Assembly (NCBI GenBank): GCA_015680685.1
Contig: MNCI01015670.1
Coordinates: 252,486 to 316,485, forward strand
Length of the DNA: 64,000 bases
Direction: 5' to 3'
Source of the DNA: Gnetum montanum
Taxonomy: Eukaryota; Streptophyta; Gnetopsida; Gnetales; Gnetaceae
Below are positions 23,997 through 35,700 of the stretch, in pieces; positions within the stretch are counted from its first letter, which is position 1; each line of letters begins with the position of its first letter. The notes below the pieces were generated by a model that made no database searches, was not told where the DNA came from, and worked only from the letters and a program-made list of their open reading frames with translations. The position numbers and the translations under genes are program-made.

Positions 23997-24813
23997 TTGG
24001 AAATTCCTAAAAATTTCAAGCAAGAGCCCCTTGAAGTAAAACTTCTACCAGTCGGCATGGAATATGTGTTTTTAAAAAATGGAAAGTTGGTCATAATCAA
24101 TGCAAATCTTACTTTAGAACAGAAAATGATGCTATTGAATGTGGTTGAAAAATGGGCAATAGCCTTTTCCTGGTCATATCCTGAACTCACAGGGATTGAT
24201 CCTAGGATATGCTAGCACTGCATCTACACTGATTCGGCTGTGATGCCAAAGAGATAGCCATAGAGATGATTTAACCCCAAACTGAAGCAAATTGTCATGG
24301 AAGAAATTGAACAACTCCTCAAGTCAAGGTTTATTTTTCCCATTGCAGATAGTGAATCAATTAGTCCACTCGTTATTGTGCCTAAGAAAGATGGCAAGTA
24401 GTGGGTCTACATTAATTTTTGGTTGTTAAATATGGTAACATTTAAGGACCATTTTCTATAGCCATTTGTTAATTAGGTGTTAGACACAATATCTAGGCAT
24501 TACTACTACAATTTTTTGGATGATTATAGTGGCTATAACCAAATCTAGATTGTACCTGAAGACTAAGCCAAAACAACATTAACAAGTCCTTGGGAAACTT
24601 TTGCATATTACAAGATGCCTTTTGGTCTGTGCAATGCCCTTATTACCTTTCAATGCCTAATTCTAAGCATTTTACAATAGCAAATTGGTAGTGGTATGGA
24701 AGTCTTCATGGATGAATTATTTACTTATGAAGCTAATTTGAGCAAGCCTTGGACCACCTTAAGTAAGTACTAAAACAATGTATTGAGACAAACCTCAGGC
24801 TCAACTGGCAAAA
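23997..24813 (+). pseudogene. Element B reverse transcriptase, N-terminal part, cut by element C
   Basis: Ty3/gypsy RT: QKMMLLNVVEKWAIAFSWS near 24125, IVPKKDGK near 24380 followed by a TAG where Trp is expected, LDDYSGYNQI near 24525, and PFGLCNALITFQ near 24630. The catalytic block reads FMDEL near 24705 instead of FMDD(F), so the second catalytic Asp is Glu. It reaches NLRLNWQKI at 24795-24818 and stops where C is inserted; the frame resumes at 35018. Confidence 0.88.
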
Positions 24814-24818
24814 GATTC
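24814..24818. repeat. Left target-site duplication of element C (GATTC)
   Basis: GATTC before the LTR of C; identical to 35013-35017. Counting only one copy restores the RT frame of element B across the insertion. Confidence 0.95.
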
Positions 24819-27081
24819 TAAAAACACCACAAAAATTTCAGTAACACTTCCAGACAAATTGTGAGCCTCTGAAGCAGCCTCAAACAGTCCACAATGGAGC
24901 AAGCAAGGTCCCCTAGGGGCCCACAGATGACTATAGTAAGTCTCAACATCAAGAATTAAGGGATTTAGGCCCAAAAAGTGCAATTTTGGTCACACATACT
25001 TTGGTCACGCTGCCCAGTGTATGAACAACGTGACCAAACTTTGGAGCCCAAAAATCGTGACCAAATAGGCTGAATTTGGGCATGCAGACCCCCCTTGAGC
25101 ATCATCAGAGCCCCCTGTAGCTCCTAGCATCTAGAACCTTGAAATTCGAGCTCAAAATCACATGTTTTGAGCCACTTTCAGTTGGTCATGCTGAGGTCAT
25201 GTTGCATAGCGTGACCAAATAAGAACAACTCAATTCAGGCACCTCCAGGCATAATTTCAACATGAATTCAACCCCTAGGAGCTAGGAAACAATTGTACAT
25301 GTTCATAGGCTTCAGAAAATTAAGATTTGAGCTTCAAATGTGTCATTTTAACTTGGTCATGCTAAGGTCACGCTGAGGTCACACTTCACAACATGACCAA
25401 AAAAAAAGACGACCTAAAAAACATCAAATTAGGCTTAGATTCAATATCTAGACCACCCTGGAGAGAAGGCAGTAGTTGGACTTCAAGAAATAGGCATCAG
25501 ACATTCAAATTTAATTCAAAATGTGTCATTTCCACTTAGTCACGTTGAGGTCACGCTGCACAGCGTGACCAAACAAAAATAGGGTAAATCAACCATTTTT
25601 AGGCATCATCTTTGACATCTGAGAAGTCCCTAGGGATAGGCAACACTTGTACATGCTCAAAGGCTTTAAAAACTCACAATTCGGGCCTCAAACATGGCAT
25701 TTTCAGTTGGTCACACTAAGGTCACACTGTGTAGTGTGACCATAGTGTGACCAAATGAAACGGGCCCAAAATAGTAGCAAAATGGAGTCAAATTCAGCAT
25801 CCAGGCCACCTTGGAGAGCAGGTAGTAGTTGAGCATCAACAAACAGGCATGAGCATCCAAAAATCAGCTCAAAATAGGGCATAAACACTTGGTCATGCTA
25901 AGGTCACACTGGCCAGCGTGACCATAGCATGACCAACTAAAAGTATGCCAAAAAAGCCTCCAAATCTACTCAAAATAGATGTGCAGAACCCTCTTGACCT
26001 CAGGCATGCAGATCCACTTCGAAAACGGGTCTCATAGGTCAAAAATGGGCTCAAAATGCATCATAACCATTGGACACACTAATGGTCACGCTGGCACATT
26101 GGCACCAGCGTATGCACTAGTGTAAACACTTGGACATGCTGGATGCTGAAACGCTGGGATGCTGGACACTAGATGCTGATGCTAGGACATGTTGCAGATA
26201 CACTAGAGCTAGATCCATGCATGCTGGAGGCCTTGGCAGAGTAAAAATAGCACATATTTGCAGATCTGGAGGCTAGACATCTAGATCCACTCTTGTACTT
26301 TAACATTCTTTGTACATTTTGAATTTTTTAGCGTATCAAGCTCTTATGCTATGGATTACACATGCCAACGTAAGAGATCTTGGTCATGTTACAGCTTGTA
26401 CATTGTAAAATTCTATGCATCTGGTCAAAATGTTCACACCTATCGCTTGATCTACATTTCTCGCATCTAGTAACCATGGATCTTCCACACAGATCCAAAT
26501 CCCATGCTCAAACCTGCATAAATACCCTGATCTCACACTAAACCAAGGAGGAATTCAAAAACACTCAAGAGCATAGAATGCTGGGAAAATTCCGCCATAC
26601 AAAACTTGGTCACACTGAGCAACTTTGAGCATCCAAATCTCACACGTTGGACACTTTGGAGTTAGAAACTTGCACTCTCCCAGCGTCTGCAACACATTTC
26701 ACATCGGGGCTAAACGTCTGCCTTGCAATAATTCTGCAACTACGTTCTGATTGGTGCACTTCTTTGTAATTTTCAATCAATACAAATAGTTACATTTTTG
26801 CCAATCAGATTTATAGTTTACATTATTTTCTGTTTATGCTGTTTACACCTTGTTTGTGCTTGTCCATGTTTACGTTTGCATTTTTTTACGATAACCCAGC
26901 ACATTGCCATTATGTATGCTAGAGGAAGTCCTTGTTTTATCTACGTGCAGACCATCCAAGGCACTCTGCTTTCGTTTTTCTAGCTTTCCCTCATGCAAAG
27001 GTAGGGTCCGCTGTATCTCTCTGGAGATCTTTAGACGTTCATTTTTCTTCCAGCCTTACGCTGACAATTTTGGATGGTACA
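24819..27081 (+). repeat. Element C 5' LTR with seven tandem dyad units
   Basis: 2263 bp. From about 24990 to 26110 it is a tandem array of degenerate units of about 170-190 bp, each with GGTCACGCTG followed closely by an inverted CAGCGTGACC. Dyads lie near 25006, 25196, 25370, 25549, 25720, 25901 and 26083. A weak CATAAATACC TATA-like box is at 26517. The last part (26680-27081) is conserved with the right LTR and ends GGTACA. Confidence 0.9.
25549..25570. promoter_or_regulatory. Best-preserved dyad of the element C array
   Basis: GGTCACGCTG, a CA spacer, then CAGCGTGACC: 10-bp arms with perfect complementarity. Other units have the same layout with one to several changes, mostly C/T or G/A. 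Copies in the right LTR include 33139-33160 and 33481-33502. Confidence 0.6.
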
Positions 27082-27086
27082 GTTAT

Positions 27087-27102
27087 TGGCGCTAGAAGGG
27101 GG
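27087..27102 (+). promoter_or_regulatory. Primer-binding site of element C
   Basis: TGGCGCTAGAAGGGGG lies five bases after the LTR end. It starts TGG as expected for pairing with a tRNA 3' CCA, and the same type recurs in element F. I do not assign the tRNA. Confidence 0.6.
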
Positions 27103-27139
27103 ACACTTCTGTTTGCATTCCATTTGCCTATCCACAGCA

Positions 27140-27720
27140 TCCAGCATATGGCATACAATGTTCAAAACTCTCCACAGCACCCACACGTTGATCACAGTGT
27201 TCACATGCTGTACCCTAGCATCCCCTCAGCATGCAGACGCTACCCCCTACTCACAGACTTTGTCTAAATGCTGTTCTTGGCTTGCACATGTTGCCCTCTA
27301 TTGGCACACGCTGCACTCAGTGTCCAGGACGCTATCCTCTGCTAGCACACGCTACAGATTCTATCCAGAATCCTGTTCCTGGCATACACATGTTGTGCTT
27401 AGCATACACACGTTGTGCCTTAGCCTTAGATATTGTACCTAGTTTCCACACGCTGGACAGTTAGTCACGCTACAGTTTAGTCACGTTGGAAAGTTAGTCA
27501 CACTGTAGTTAGTCATGCTGTATAGTTAGTCACGTTGTAGTTAGTCACACTGGGCAGTTAGTCAAGCTAGACAGTTAGTCACGTTGGATAGTTAGTCACG
27601 TTGCAGTTGGCGATGGTGGACAGTTAATCACGCTGTAGTTAGTCATGCTGCAAAATTTTCACACTGCACATGTTGCAGTCTAGTCACATTGCACATGCTG
27701 CACCCTTAGCTCGGACCACA
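27140..27720 (+). repeat. Short-word array in the leader of element C
   Basis: Between the primer site and gag the leader is built of recurrent words. First come CACACGCTGCA-like words at loose spacing (27150-27450). Then GTTAGTCACGCTG or GTTAGTCACGTTG recurs about a dozen times at roughly 15-30-bp spacing (27455-27650). The word TCACGCTG is the same as the dyad arm in the LTR. No coding frame is supported. Confidence 0.75.
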
Positions 27721-27773
27721 CACTACACTTGTTGCCTTGTTGCCTTGTTTGTACGCTGCCCAGTCACATCACC

Positions 27774-29760
27774 ATGGAGTCTTCCCAGATCTCTAGCGCA
27801 CATGCCTACGTAATCCTCACATAAGAACAGTATAACTACATTTGTGTGAAGATTCAGGCCAACCTTCCCATTGATCACACATAGAAGGAAGCGAAACAAA
27901 AATTTGAGTGCATATACATGGGGGGTCATGAATTCACTCCCTCTGTATATGACATCATCCCCCTTTCTGAGCCCTAGCACCGACTCATCTCCCAGCTCCT
28001 TATGGCAAGGAGCCAAAACTCATGGTGACCCACTAAGGAGTCTCAAAACCAAGACTAGGAAGATGACTTTGCGGCACAATCTAAAGATGAGGATTCATAT
28101 TACACCCTCAGTCTCCATGCCTACGTGAACCCATCATTTCACCCTCACATGGAACAGATGGTCTCTCACCAAGCATCAACAAGCACAAAAGCACCGGTAT
28201 CCCGACAGAGATTACCCATGTCCATCTCCACCCAATACATACCGCAAGTGTAAACACATGGAGCCCCTTTTATCATTTTAGCTCCGCACATCTAGGGTGT
28301 CACTTTACAGTTTTTGGCTAGGCAAGGAACCATACCCCTTGTTCAACAACCCATTCACTTCAACGTGCCACACCCCATAACCACAACTCTGAACGTTGCT
28401 CCACAGCAACAAATGATAACCCAACAATCTCCCCAACCAATATCTACCTACCATTGAAGAGTGGGAAAAAGCCAAATAAATGATACAAGCGTTAGCTGAA
28501 GAGGTAAAGCACCTCAAAATGGAAAACACTGAAAAAGTTAAAGGACTGGACTTCTACCAAGATGATCCAATTAGCTCTTCAGTGCCACTGTTAGCTTTAC
28601 CCAAGGGAATCACACTCCCACAGTTAACCAAGTACAATGGAAAGGGAGACCCGAATGCTCACTTGGTAACATTCTGATCAGAGACTCTATTGCTTCAAGC
28701 TTGGCCCCATGCAATCCTATGCGTGTTCACCATGTCCCTAATGGAAAGTGCCTTAGATTGGTACTGAGCCTTGCCACATAGCTCCATGTCCTCTCTGGAG
28801 GATTTGTTACATCAGTTTGTCACCCAGTTTAAGTACAACCTCAAGCCTGAGGCCACACTAGACACTCTGATACAAGTGAAACAAGAACCACTAGAGCCTG
28901 TGCAGAAGTTCATTCAACGATGGAGCACATCCCTCAACAAACTTCATGAGCCCATCCCTGAAACGTATTTGCTTACGATTATTAAGGGAGCTATGAATGA
29001 CCTCGTTAAGTTAAAACTGTACTACCTAAGCATTCAAACGTTGAGCCAAGCCTTCACGTAGATCAAGAACATTGAACAAGCTACACAAACCAGCAATGAT
29101 CCCACCTATGTGGCTTACAAGAACCAACACGTTGCTAAAAAAAAAGACAACAATGGAAACTATAGCTACAAGCACAAAAAACAAAAAACACCAATACCAA
29201 CCTGCCTACAATGACAGGGGCCACCCCAAGGCCCAACTTTCAGCAGAAGGATTGCCCTAAGTATGCACCGCTACCCACGCGACCCTCTAAACTACTAGAG
29301 TAGCTCCTCAAAATTGAGAAAATCGAATACAAAAAAGTAGCAGAGAATGCCTGCCGAAGACACGATAGGTACTGCGAGCTACTAAGGAACCCCACCTTAG
29401 TAGCACCAAACGAACTCCCGGTCCCACAACACTTCAAGTTAGATCAATTCTATCATTACCACCAGATGTCCGGTCACAATACTGACAACTGCCATGTATT
29501 ACAGGATGATCTTCAGACAATGATAGAACGGGGCCAACTCAACATCAACACCCTGAGTCAACCTAGCACAAATGATGCCTCCTATGTCATAAACTCCATT
29601 AGTATAGGGAGCAAGCCTAAATCTGTGTGGCAACCTTTCATGATCCGTGTGCCTCTTAGTAAGGCAATGATCCCCTCCGTCTCCATGATCAAGAGGCCTC
29701 CCATTCTCATCTAGGTGCCACCTCGAGCACCTGCAAAACCTTTCATGGTCAAAGGACCAC
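27774..29760 (+). pseudogene. Element C gag (broken)
   Basis: The likely start is MESSQISSAHAYV at 27774, soon stopped. A block near 27890 reading like EFTPSVYD resembles the gag start of element F. The retrotransposon gag core is clear at 28480-29060: EEVKHLKMENTEKVKGLDFY, KYNGKGDPNAHLVTF, ESALDWY, FVTQFKYNLKPEATL and LEPVQKFIQRW. The nucleocapsid part has HYHQMSGHNTDNCHVLQDDL near 29455, a zinc-knuckle-like patch lacking its first Cys. Two frameshifts and a few stops. Confidence 0.85.
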
Positions 29761-30257
29761 TGCAATTGTCCACCAAGACATTAAACTAGTATGATGCACC
29801 AACCACAACCACAAAGAAACCTTTCATCATCATGGTGCCACAACAAGCTAGTCAAACATCAACGACTCCTCCAAAACGACCATTTTTCATAAAGGTGCCA
29901 CCACGCGATGGCCCCTCACCTACCCAGTGCCCAACCATAGGCAACATCTCAACCTCTTCTCCCTCAAGAGTCAACATCACCAACAACACAGGTAAGCCTA
30001 CCAAATGACAACAGAAGAGGACAAACGAACAATGAACAACATCCACAGCCGAAACAAAGGCCAAACCAAGCAAGCAATAATCAAATGATGGGGCCCTTGC
30101 CCCTAATCTCAAGAAAACCAAGCCCAAGCCCTCTACACAAGAGGCCCATCCCTCAACCCACACCAAGGAAGACAAAGCCAACACAATGATCAACAACACA
30201 GACTTCGTAGTTGCACTAGCCTAGGTAAAAAAAACACTCAAACAGAAGAACACAACA

Positions 30258-31130
30258 ATGAGCTTATACGACCTGGTCATGACTTCAGCTACTCATTGCA
30301 AAGCCTTGGCTCAAATGTTAGCATCCATTCCTATTATGGAGGACATCCTCGTAAATGAGAAATCCATCCATGCAATGATTTCGCAACACACACCACAAGG
30401 ATTGGGTTCAAACACCTTAGCCTTCTGCGACGATGTAGTCAAAGTCAACCCTAAACGAGGGGAGGTCACAAAAACTCCATTGTCGATTAGCATACATGTT
30501 GGGAAATGTACCATTCACAGAGTGCACATTGATGACAGTGTGGCAAAAAATGTAGCTTTATACTCCATCATCGACAAACTAGGCATGGTAGACGAGATCA
30601 TGCCAACGAAAACCACATGTTTAAAATCCTTCAATGGATTATGTGTCACAGTCAAGGGCACAATCAACTTAGCCTTTATGGTAGGAGAACAATTCCCCAC
30701 CAGCGCAGAGTTCACTGTCATAGAAGAGATGCCAAGTCTCAACATGATTCTTGGTAGACCTTAGCTAGCCCAACAACGGGTCATTTCCTCACTGATACAT
30801 CAAGAAATCTACCTTCCATATGAAGGTGGAAAAGTCATCATACATGGCGATAACACTCCCTTTTAAGCCATCCACAACATAGACATGTCACAAGCCTTGA
30901 AATAAGTGTCTCTTGATGGAACACCCACGACAACAAAAACAACACCTAGAGCTAAAATGCTTGAACGAGTGGTAAAAATCAAAAGCCTCCCAGAGTAACC
31001 AAAATCTATCACACCTCCTAGACCATGTCTGGCTAGGAAACAACCACACGATCAAGGCTCCTCTGCAGGCAAAAACAAGTCTGATCCCCACCCACTCTTT
31101 ACCTTTGTTCGTTGTACATACGTCACCTTC
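30258..31130 (+). pseudogene. Element C aspartic protease-like domain
   Basis: A 168-codon open stretch (30258-30764), the longest clean frame of the window, begins MSLYDLVMTSATHCKALAQ and contains VGKCTIHRVHIDDSVAKNVA, with INLAFMVGEQ and LNMILGRP at its end. That is the retropepsin layout (active site, flap, ILGRPW end). The active site reads DDSVAKNV where DGGSSVNV is usual, so the DS/TG triad is not intact. It continues, with stops, to PLFTFVRCTYVTF near 31125 and ends there; no RT follows. Confidence 0.75.
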
Positions 31131-31154
31131 ATTTGCATTGTACTAGCTTAAATG

Positions 31155-31710
31155 TTTACATGCGGTCTGAAAAGGCCTTAAACTAGCCTGTGGCCCAAAA
31201 AGGCCTTAAACTAACACATGGCCCAGTATGGTTTTAAACTGCCACACATGGCCCAAAAAGGTCCTAAACTACCTCTTTTGCATTGTTTTCTATTTTTCTT
31301 GTGCATTTAGGTTTTATTTTTAGCAGTTACTACTTGACATTGTGTTCTCTAGTTTCTTCTTTTGCAGGATCACCTAGATGTACATGCATGCATCCACATA
31401 TCGTCCTGGCATCATGACAGTAAATTGATACCACAAAATTTCTTGGCGTTATGATGATAAACTAACACTACAGAGCTTTGTTTGAAATGACAATAAACTA
31501 GCACTCGTCTAGCATGACATTAAATTGCCACACTCATCTGCCAGAGTTCGCTAAGACTATAAACTAGCTTGCCTCTTCACAGTCTACCAAGAATATAAAC
31601 TAGCATGGCACCATCTACTACAATGATAAATTGGCAATGTCCAATGGGTTATGACATTAAACTAATCCATGATAGTTTGCTAAGACTATAAACTGGCAAC
31701 ATCATCACTG
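31155..31710 (+). repeat. Array of TAAACTAGC-anchored short repeats in element C
   Basis: Four units of about 30 bp read GGCCCAAAAAGGCCTTAAAC or close variants (31165-31280). They are followed by at least nine looser units of about 35-50 bp, each with TATAAACTAGC, TAAACTAAC or TAAATTGGC (31420-31700). The position, just after protease where pol would be, suggests a structural or cis-acting RNA role or a relic of expansion. Not coding. Confidence 0.7.
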
Positions 31711-32592
31711 GCCTATGGATCTACTGCTGCATTCAACTGCCTATGCTCATCAAAACCTACTGCACGAAACTGATGCTATTCAACATTTTGCTTGCCTAAA
31801 GCTCCACATGGAGTTGTGTTTGTAGGATGACACTCTGAGGTGTTCGCACATGGATGCACTTCATCATGATGACAAGGTATCACATTGTTCCTGATGCTCA
31901 CAACCGGGTCAATCAAACTATTCAAAAGTACATTTCTTATTGCTGATGCATCCCCTATCCTTTGTCCCTCAATACATACCATTCATCCCAAAACTCTCGA
32001 TGTGTTGTTGCTCATTGTAACTCTCTAAGCAGCAGCAACACAAAATGATGCACAACACATGATGATAAGCATGAGTACAACACTAAAAAAAATGTTCTTT
32101 CCAAAAAAAAGAAAGAAAGGAAAAGATAAAAAAATAAAGAAATAATCAAAGAGCAAAAAAATCTACAACAAGACCATTGGATCTTCCCATACAAGCCCTA
32201 GGTGGGAAGGCAGTTGTCTTGAAAGGAAACACTCGTGCCTTAAAAAAACATGTTGCATCTCACCGCATGGCTTTGGCAGTTGACAACAGGTTCCCTTAAA
32301 CACAACACAAGGGTCCTGTTTCTCCAAAGAATGCACTTGCCATGCCTTGGTTCCAAGTTCACATGAGGGCATCCCTCTCCCGCATCCCTCTCTTGCAGTC
32401 TAAATGAAACGACCCCATGATCAACCCTTGATCCCTCCCAGTCACAACCTTCATGTACTCCTAAACACGGTGTGATGACATTTGGCCATGACCAACAGAT
32501 AGTGCTGGATGCCAAGTCGATCATGGTGTTTTGTACTTCTTTGTCGACGCCTCTTAGGTAGATTCCTCTAGGCGTCAACAAAGAGGGTCCAA
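31711..32592 (+). other. Non-coding 3' part of element C internal region
   Basis: No coding frame is supported. It has a purine-rich run (32080-32160) and a potential hairpin GACGCCT...AGGCGTC (32546-32576). Just before the right LTR is AAAGAGGGTCCAA, the probable purine tract for plus-strand priming. Confidence 0.5.
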
Positions 32593-35012
32593 TGAAAACA
32601 CCACAAAAATTTTAGTAACACTTCCAGACAACTTGTGAGCCTCCAAAGTAGCCTCAAATGGCCCACAATGGAGCAAGCAAGGTTCCCCAGGGGCCCATGG
32701 ATGCTACAGTAAGCCTCAACATCAAGAATCAAGGGTTTTAGGCCCAAAAAGTGCAAGTTTGGTCACACACACTTTGGTCATGCTGCCTAGTGTATGACCA
32801 GTGTGACCAAACTTTGGAGCCCCAAAATCATGTCCAAACAGGCTGAATTTAGGCATGCAGACCCCCCTTAAGCATCACTGGAGTCCCTTGTAGCTCCCAA
32901 CATCTAGAACCTTGAAATTCAAGCTCAAAATCACATGTTTTAAGGCACTTTCAGTTGGTCATGTTGAAGTCATGCTGCACAGCATGACCAAATAAGAACA
33001 ACTCAATTTAGGCACCTCCAGGAAGAATTTCAACATGAATCTAACTCTCGGGAGCTAGGCAACAATTGTACATGTTCACAGTCTTCAGAAAATCAAGATT
33101 TGAGCTTTAAATATGTCATTTTAACTTGGTCATGCTGAGGTCACGCTGCACAGCATGACCAAATAAAATATGACTAAAATAACATCAAATTGGGCTCATA
33201 TTCAGCATCCAAACCACCCTGGAGAGCATGTAGTAGTTGAACTTCAAGAAACAAGCATCAGACATCCAAATTTGGTTCAAAATGTGTCATTTCCACTTAG
33301 TTAGGTAGAGGTCATGCTACACAGTGTGGCCAAATAAAAATAGGGTACATCAAGTAGTTTCAGGTCCATTTTTGACATGAACTCAATCCCTAGGGGATAG
33401 GAAACAACTGTATTGACTCTCAGGCTTCAAAAAATCAAGATTTGAGCTTCAAATGTGCCATTTTTAGTTGGTCATGCTGAGGTCACGTTGCACAGCGTGA
33501 CCAAAAAAAAATAGGGTAAATCAACCATTTTTAGGCATCATCTTCAACATCCAAGCAACCCCTAGGGATAGGCAACACTTGTACATGTTTGAAGGGTTCA
33601 AAAACTCACAATTTGGTCCTCAAACATGGCATTTTTAGTTGGTCATGCTGAGGTCACGCTGTGCAGCATGACCACAATGTGGCCAAACCAAATGGGCCTA
33701 AAATAGCAATAAAATGGAGTCAAATTTAGCATCCAAGCCACCCTGGAGAGCAAGCAGTAGTTGAGCATCAACAAAAAGGCATCAACATCCAAAAATTAGC
33801 TTAAAATAGGGCATAAACACTTGGTCATGCTAAGGTCATGCTAGCTCGCATGACCATTGCATGAACAACCAAAAATGTGCCAAAAAAGCCTCCAAATTGG
33901 CTCAAAATAGATGTGTAGAACCCTCTCAACCTTAGGCATGCAGATCCACTCCGAAAATAGGTCTCACAGGTTAAAAATAGGCTTAAAATGCATCATAACC
34001 ATTGGACACATTGATGGTCACGCTGGCATGTTGGCACCAGCGTATGCACCAGTGTAAACACTTGGACATGTTGGACGCTGACATGCTGGGATGCTGGACA
34101 CTAGATACTGATGCTAGGACATGTTGTAGATACACTAGAGCTAGATCCATGCATGCTGGAGGCCTTGGCAGAGCAAAAATAGCATAGATCTATAGATCTG
34201 GAGGCCAGACATCCAGATCCACTCTTGTACTTTAACATTCTTTGTACATTTTGCATTTTTTAGCATATCAAGCTCTCACGATGTGGATTACACAAGCCAG
34301 CGTAAGAGATCTTGGTCACGTTGCACCCTGTACATTGTAAAATTCTGTGCATCTGGTCAAAACGTTTACACCTGTTGCCCGATTCGCATTTTCGCATGCA
34401 GTAACGATGGATCTTCCACACAGATCCAAATCCCATGCTCAAACCTACATAAATACCTTGATCTCATACTAAATCGAGGGGGAATTCAAAAACACTCAAG
34501 AGCAGAGAATTCTGGGCAAATTACACCATACAAAACTTTGTCACACTGAGCAACTTTGAGCATCCAAATCTCACACGTCGGACACTTTGGAGTCAAAAAC
34601 TTGCACTCTACCAGCGTCTGCAACACGTTTCACATCGGGGCTAAACGTCTGCCTTACAATCATTCTGCAACTACGTTCTGACTGGTGCACTTCTTTGTAA
34701 TTTTCAATCAATACAAATAGTTACATTTTTGCCAATAATATTTACAGTTTACATTATTTTCTGCTTATGCTGTTTACACCTTGTTAGTGCTTGTCCACAT
34801 TTACGTTTGCATTTGTTTACGATAACCCAGCGCACTACCATTGCATACACTAGGGGAAGTCCTTGTTTGATCTACGTGCAGAACATCCAAGGAACTCTGC
34901 CTTTGTTTTTCCAGCTTGCCCTCACATGAAGGCAGGGTCTGTTGTATCTCTTCGGAGATCTTTAGGCATTCGTTTTTCTTCCAGCCTTACGCGGACGATT
35001 TCAGACGGTATA
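32593..35012 (+). repeat. Element C 3' LTR with eight tandem dyad units
   Basis: 2420 bp, 157 bp longer than the left LTR. Dyad units lie near 32777, 32966, 33139, 33309, 33481, 33650, 33833 and 34017, one more than in the left copy. The extra material fits the region between the units at 33309 and 33481. LTRs are identical at insertion, so one unit was lost from the left copy (or gained here) afterwards. Confidence 0.9.
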
Positions 35013-35017
35013 GATTC
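35013..35017. repeat. Right target-site duplication of element C (GATTC)
   Basis: Exact copy of 24814-24818, directly after the right LTR end. Confidence 0.95.
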
Positions 35018-35700
35018 ATCTAATGGTCTAGGAAGGCATTATATTAGGGCACAAAATATCACAAGAAAGAATTGAGGTCGATCCTAAAAAAACAAGGGTT
35101 ATCTAAGGAAGAACCTATTAACTAAAAACTATCAAAGATGTTTGGTTATTCCTTGGACATACTGGCTACTACCAACGATTCATAGAAAATTTCTCTAAGA
35201 TCACAAAACCATTGGTTGAGTTGATGAAGAAATATGCTCCATTTGTTTGGACCATGAAATGTGAAATAGCATTTCAACAACTAAAAGATAGGCATGTAGA
35301 AATTACAATTCTACAAGCACATGATTCATCCATATAATTTCATGTTATGACAGATGCTCAAATTATGCCTTGGGAGTTGTGCTTATACAAATGGATGATA
35401 AGAAATGTCCATACTACATCCACTACACAAGTTGAAGCATTGTGGATGCACAACTGAACTCACCATTATAGAAAAAGAACTGATGGCAATGGTGTTTGTT
35501 CTAAAAAAGTTTAGGCATTATGTGTTTGGATACAAAGTGTTTGTGCACACAAATCACAATGCCATTTGATTCCTAATGAAAAAGCCAATGGTGAATCCCT
35601 ATGTCATATGGTGGCTGATGATCTTACAAGAATTTAATCTCATGATGGTAGATCAAAAGGGTACTAAGAATGTGGTCATTGATCACTTGTCTCAGTTATG
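35018..35700 (+). pseudogene. Element B RT C-terminus and RNase H (after the C insertion)
   Basis: The frame picks up exactly after the GATTC duplication. GHKISQERIEVDP (35060-35085) and FLGHTGYYQRFIENFSKITKPL (35150-35215) are RT connection motifs. RNase H follows with MTDAQ near 35350, KELMAMVFVLKKFRHYVFGYKVFVHTNHNAI near 35480-35570 and VVIDHLSQL near 35690. THH replaces TDH at the third catalytic position region, and there are frameshifts. Confidence 0.85.

Larger units (their letters stand above)
24819..35012 (+). mobile_element. Element C: non-autonomous gag-protease LTR retrotransposon nested in B
   Basis: 10.2 kb with a perfect GATTC duplication and long LTRs (2263 bp left, 2420 bp right). 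The right LTR starts TGAAAACACCAC and the left ends GGTACA; the left start and right end have decayed to TA. The 5.5-kb internal region has a primer site at 27087, gag and a retropepsin-like domain. From about 31100 to the right LTR there is no RT, RNase H or integrase, only short iterated words. This matches the terminal-repeat-with-gag type of non-autonomous element, which depends on enzymes from a relative. Element F at the right edge shares its primer-site type. Confidence 0.88.

Noticed and set aside
24990-26110. CRISPR-like array (regular repeats)
   Set aside because: Units of about 180 bp are degenerate throughout, have no conserved repeat/unique spacer pattern, and lie in a plant LTR.
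27074-27464. Plus-strand 122-codon and overlapping open stretches in the leader of C
   Set aside because: They arise from the repeated short words; low-complexity Cys/His/Thr composition and no gag similarity.
32240-32581. Minus-strand 113-codon open stretch in element C
   Set aside because: Antisense to the element, no motif, ends next to the LTR; a chance frame.
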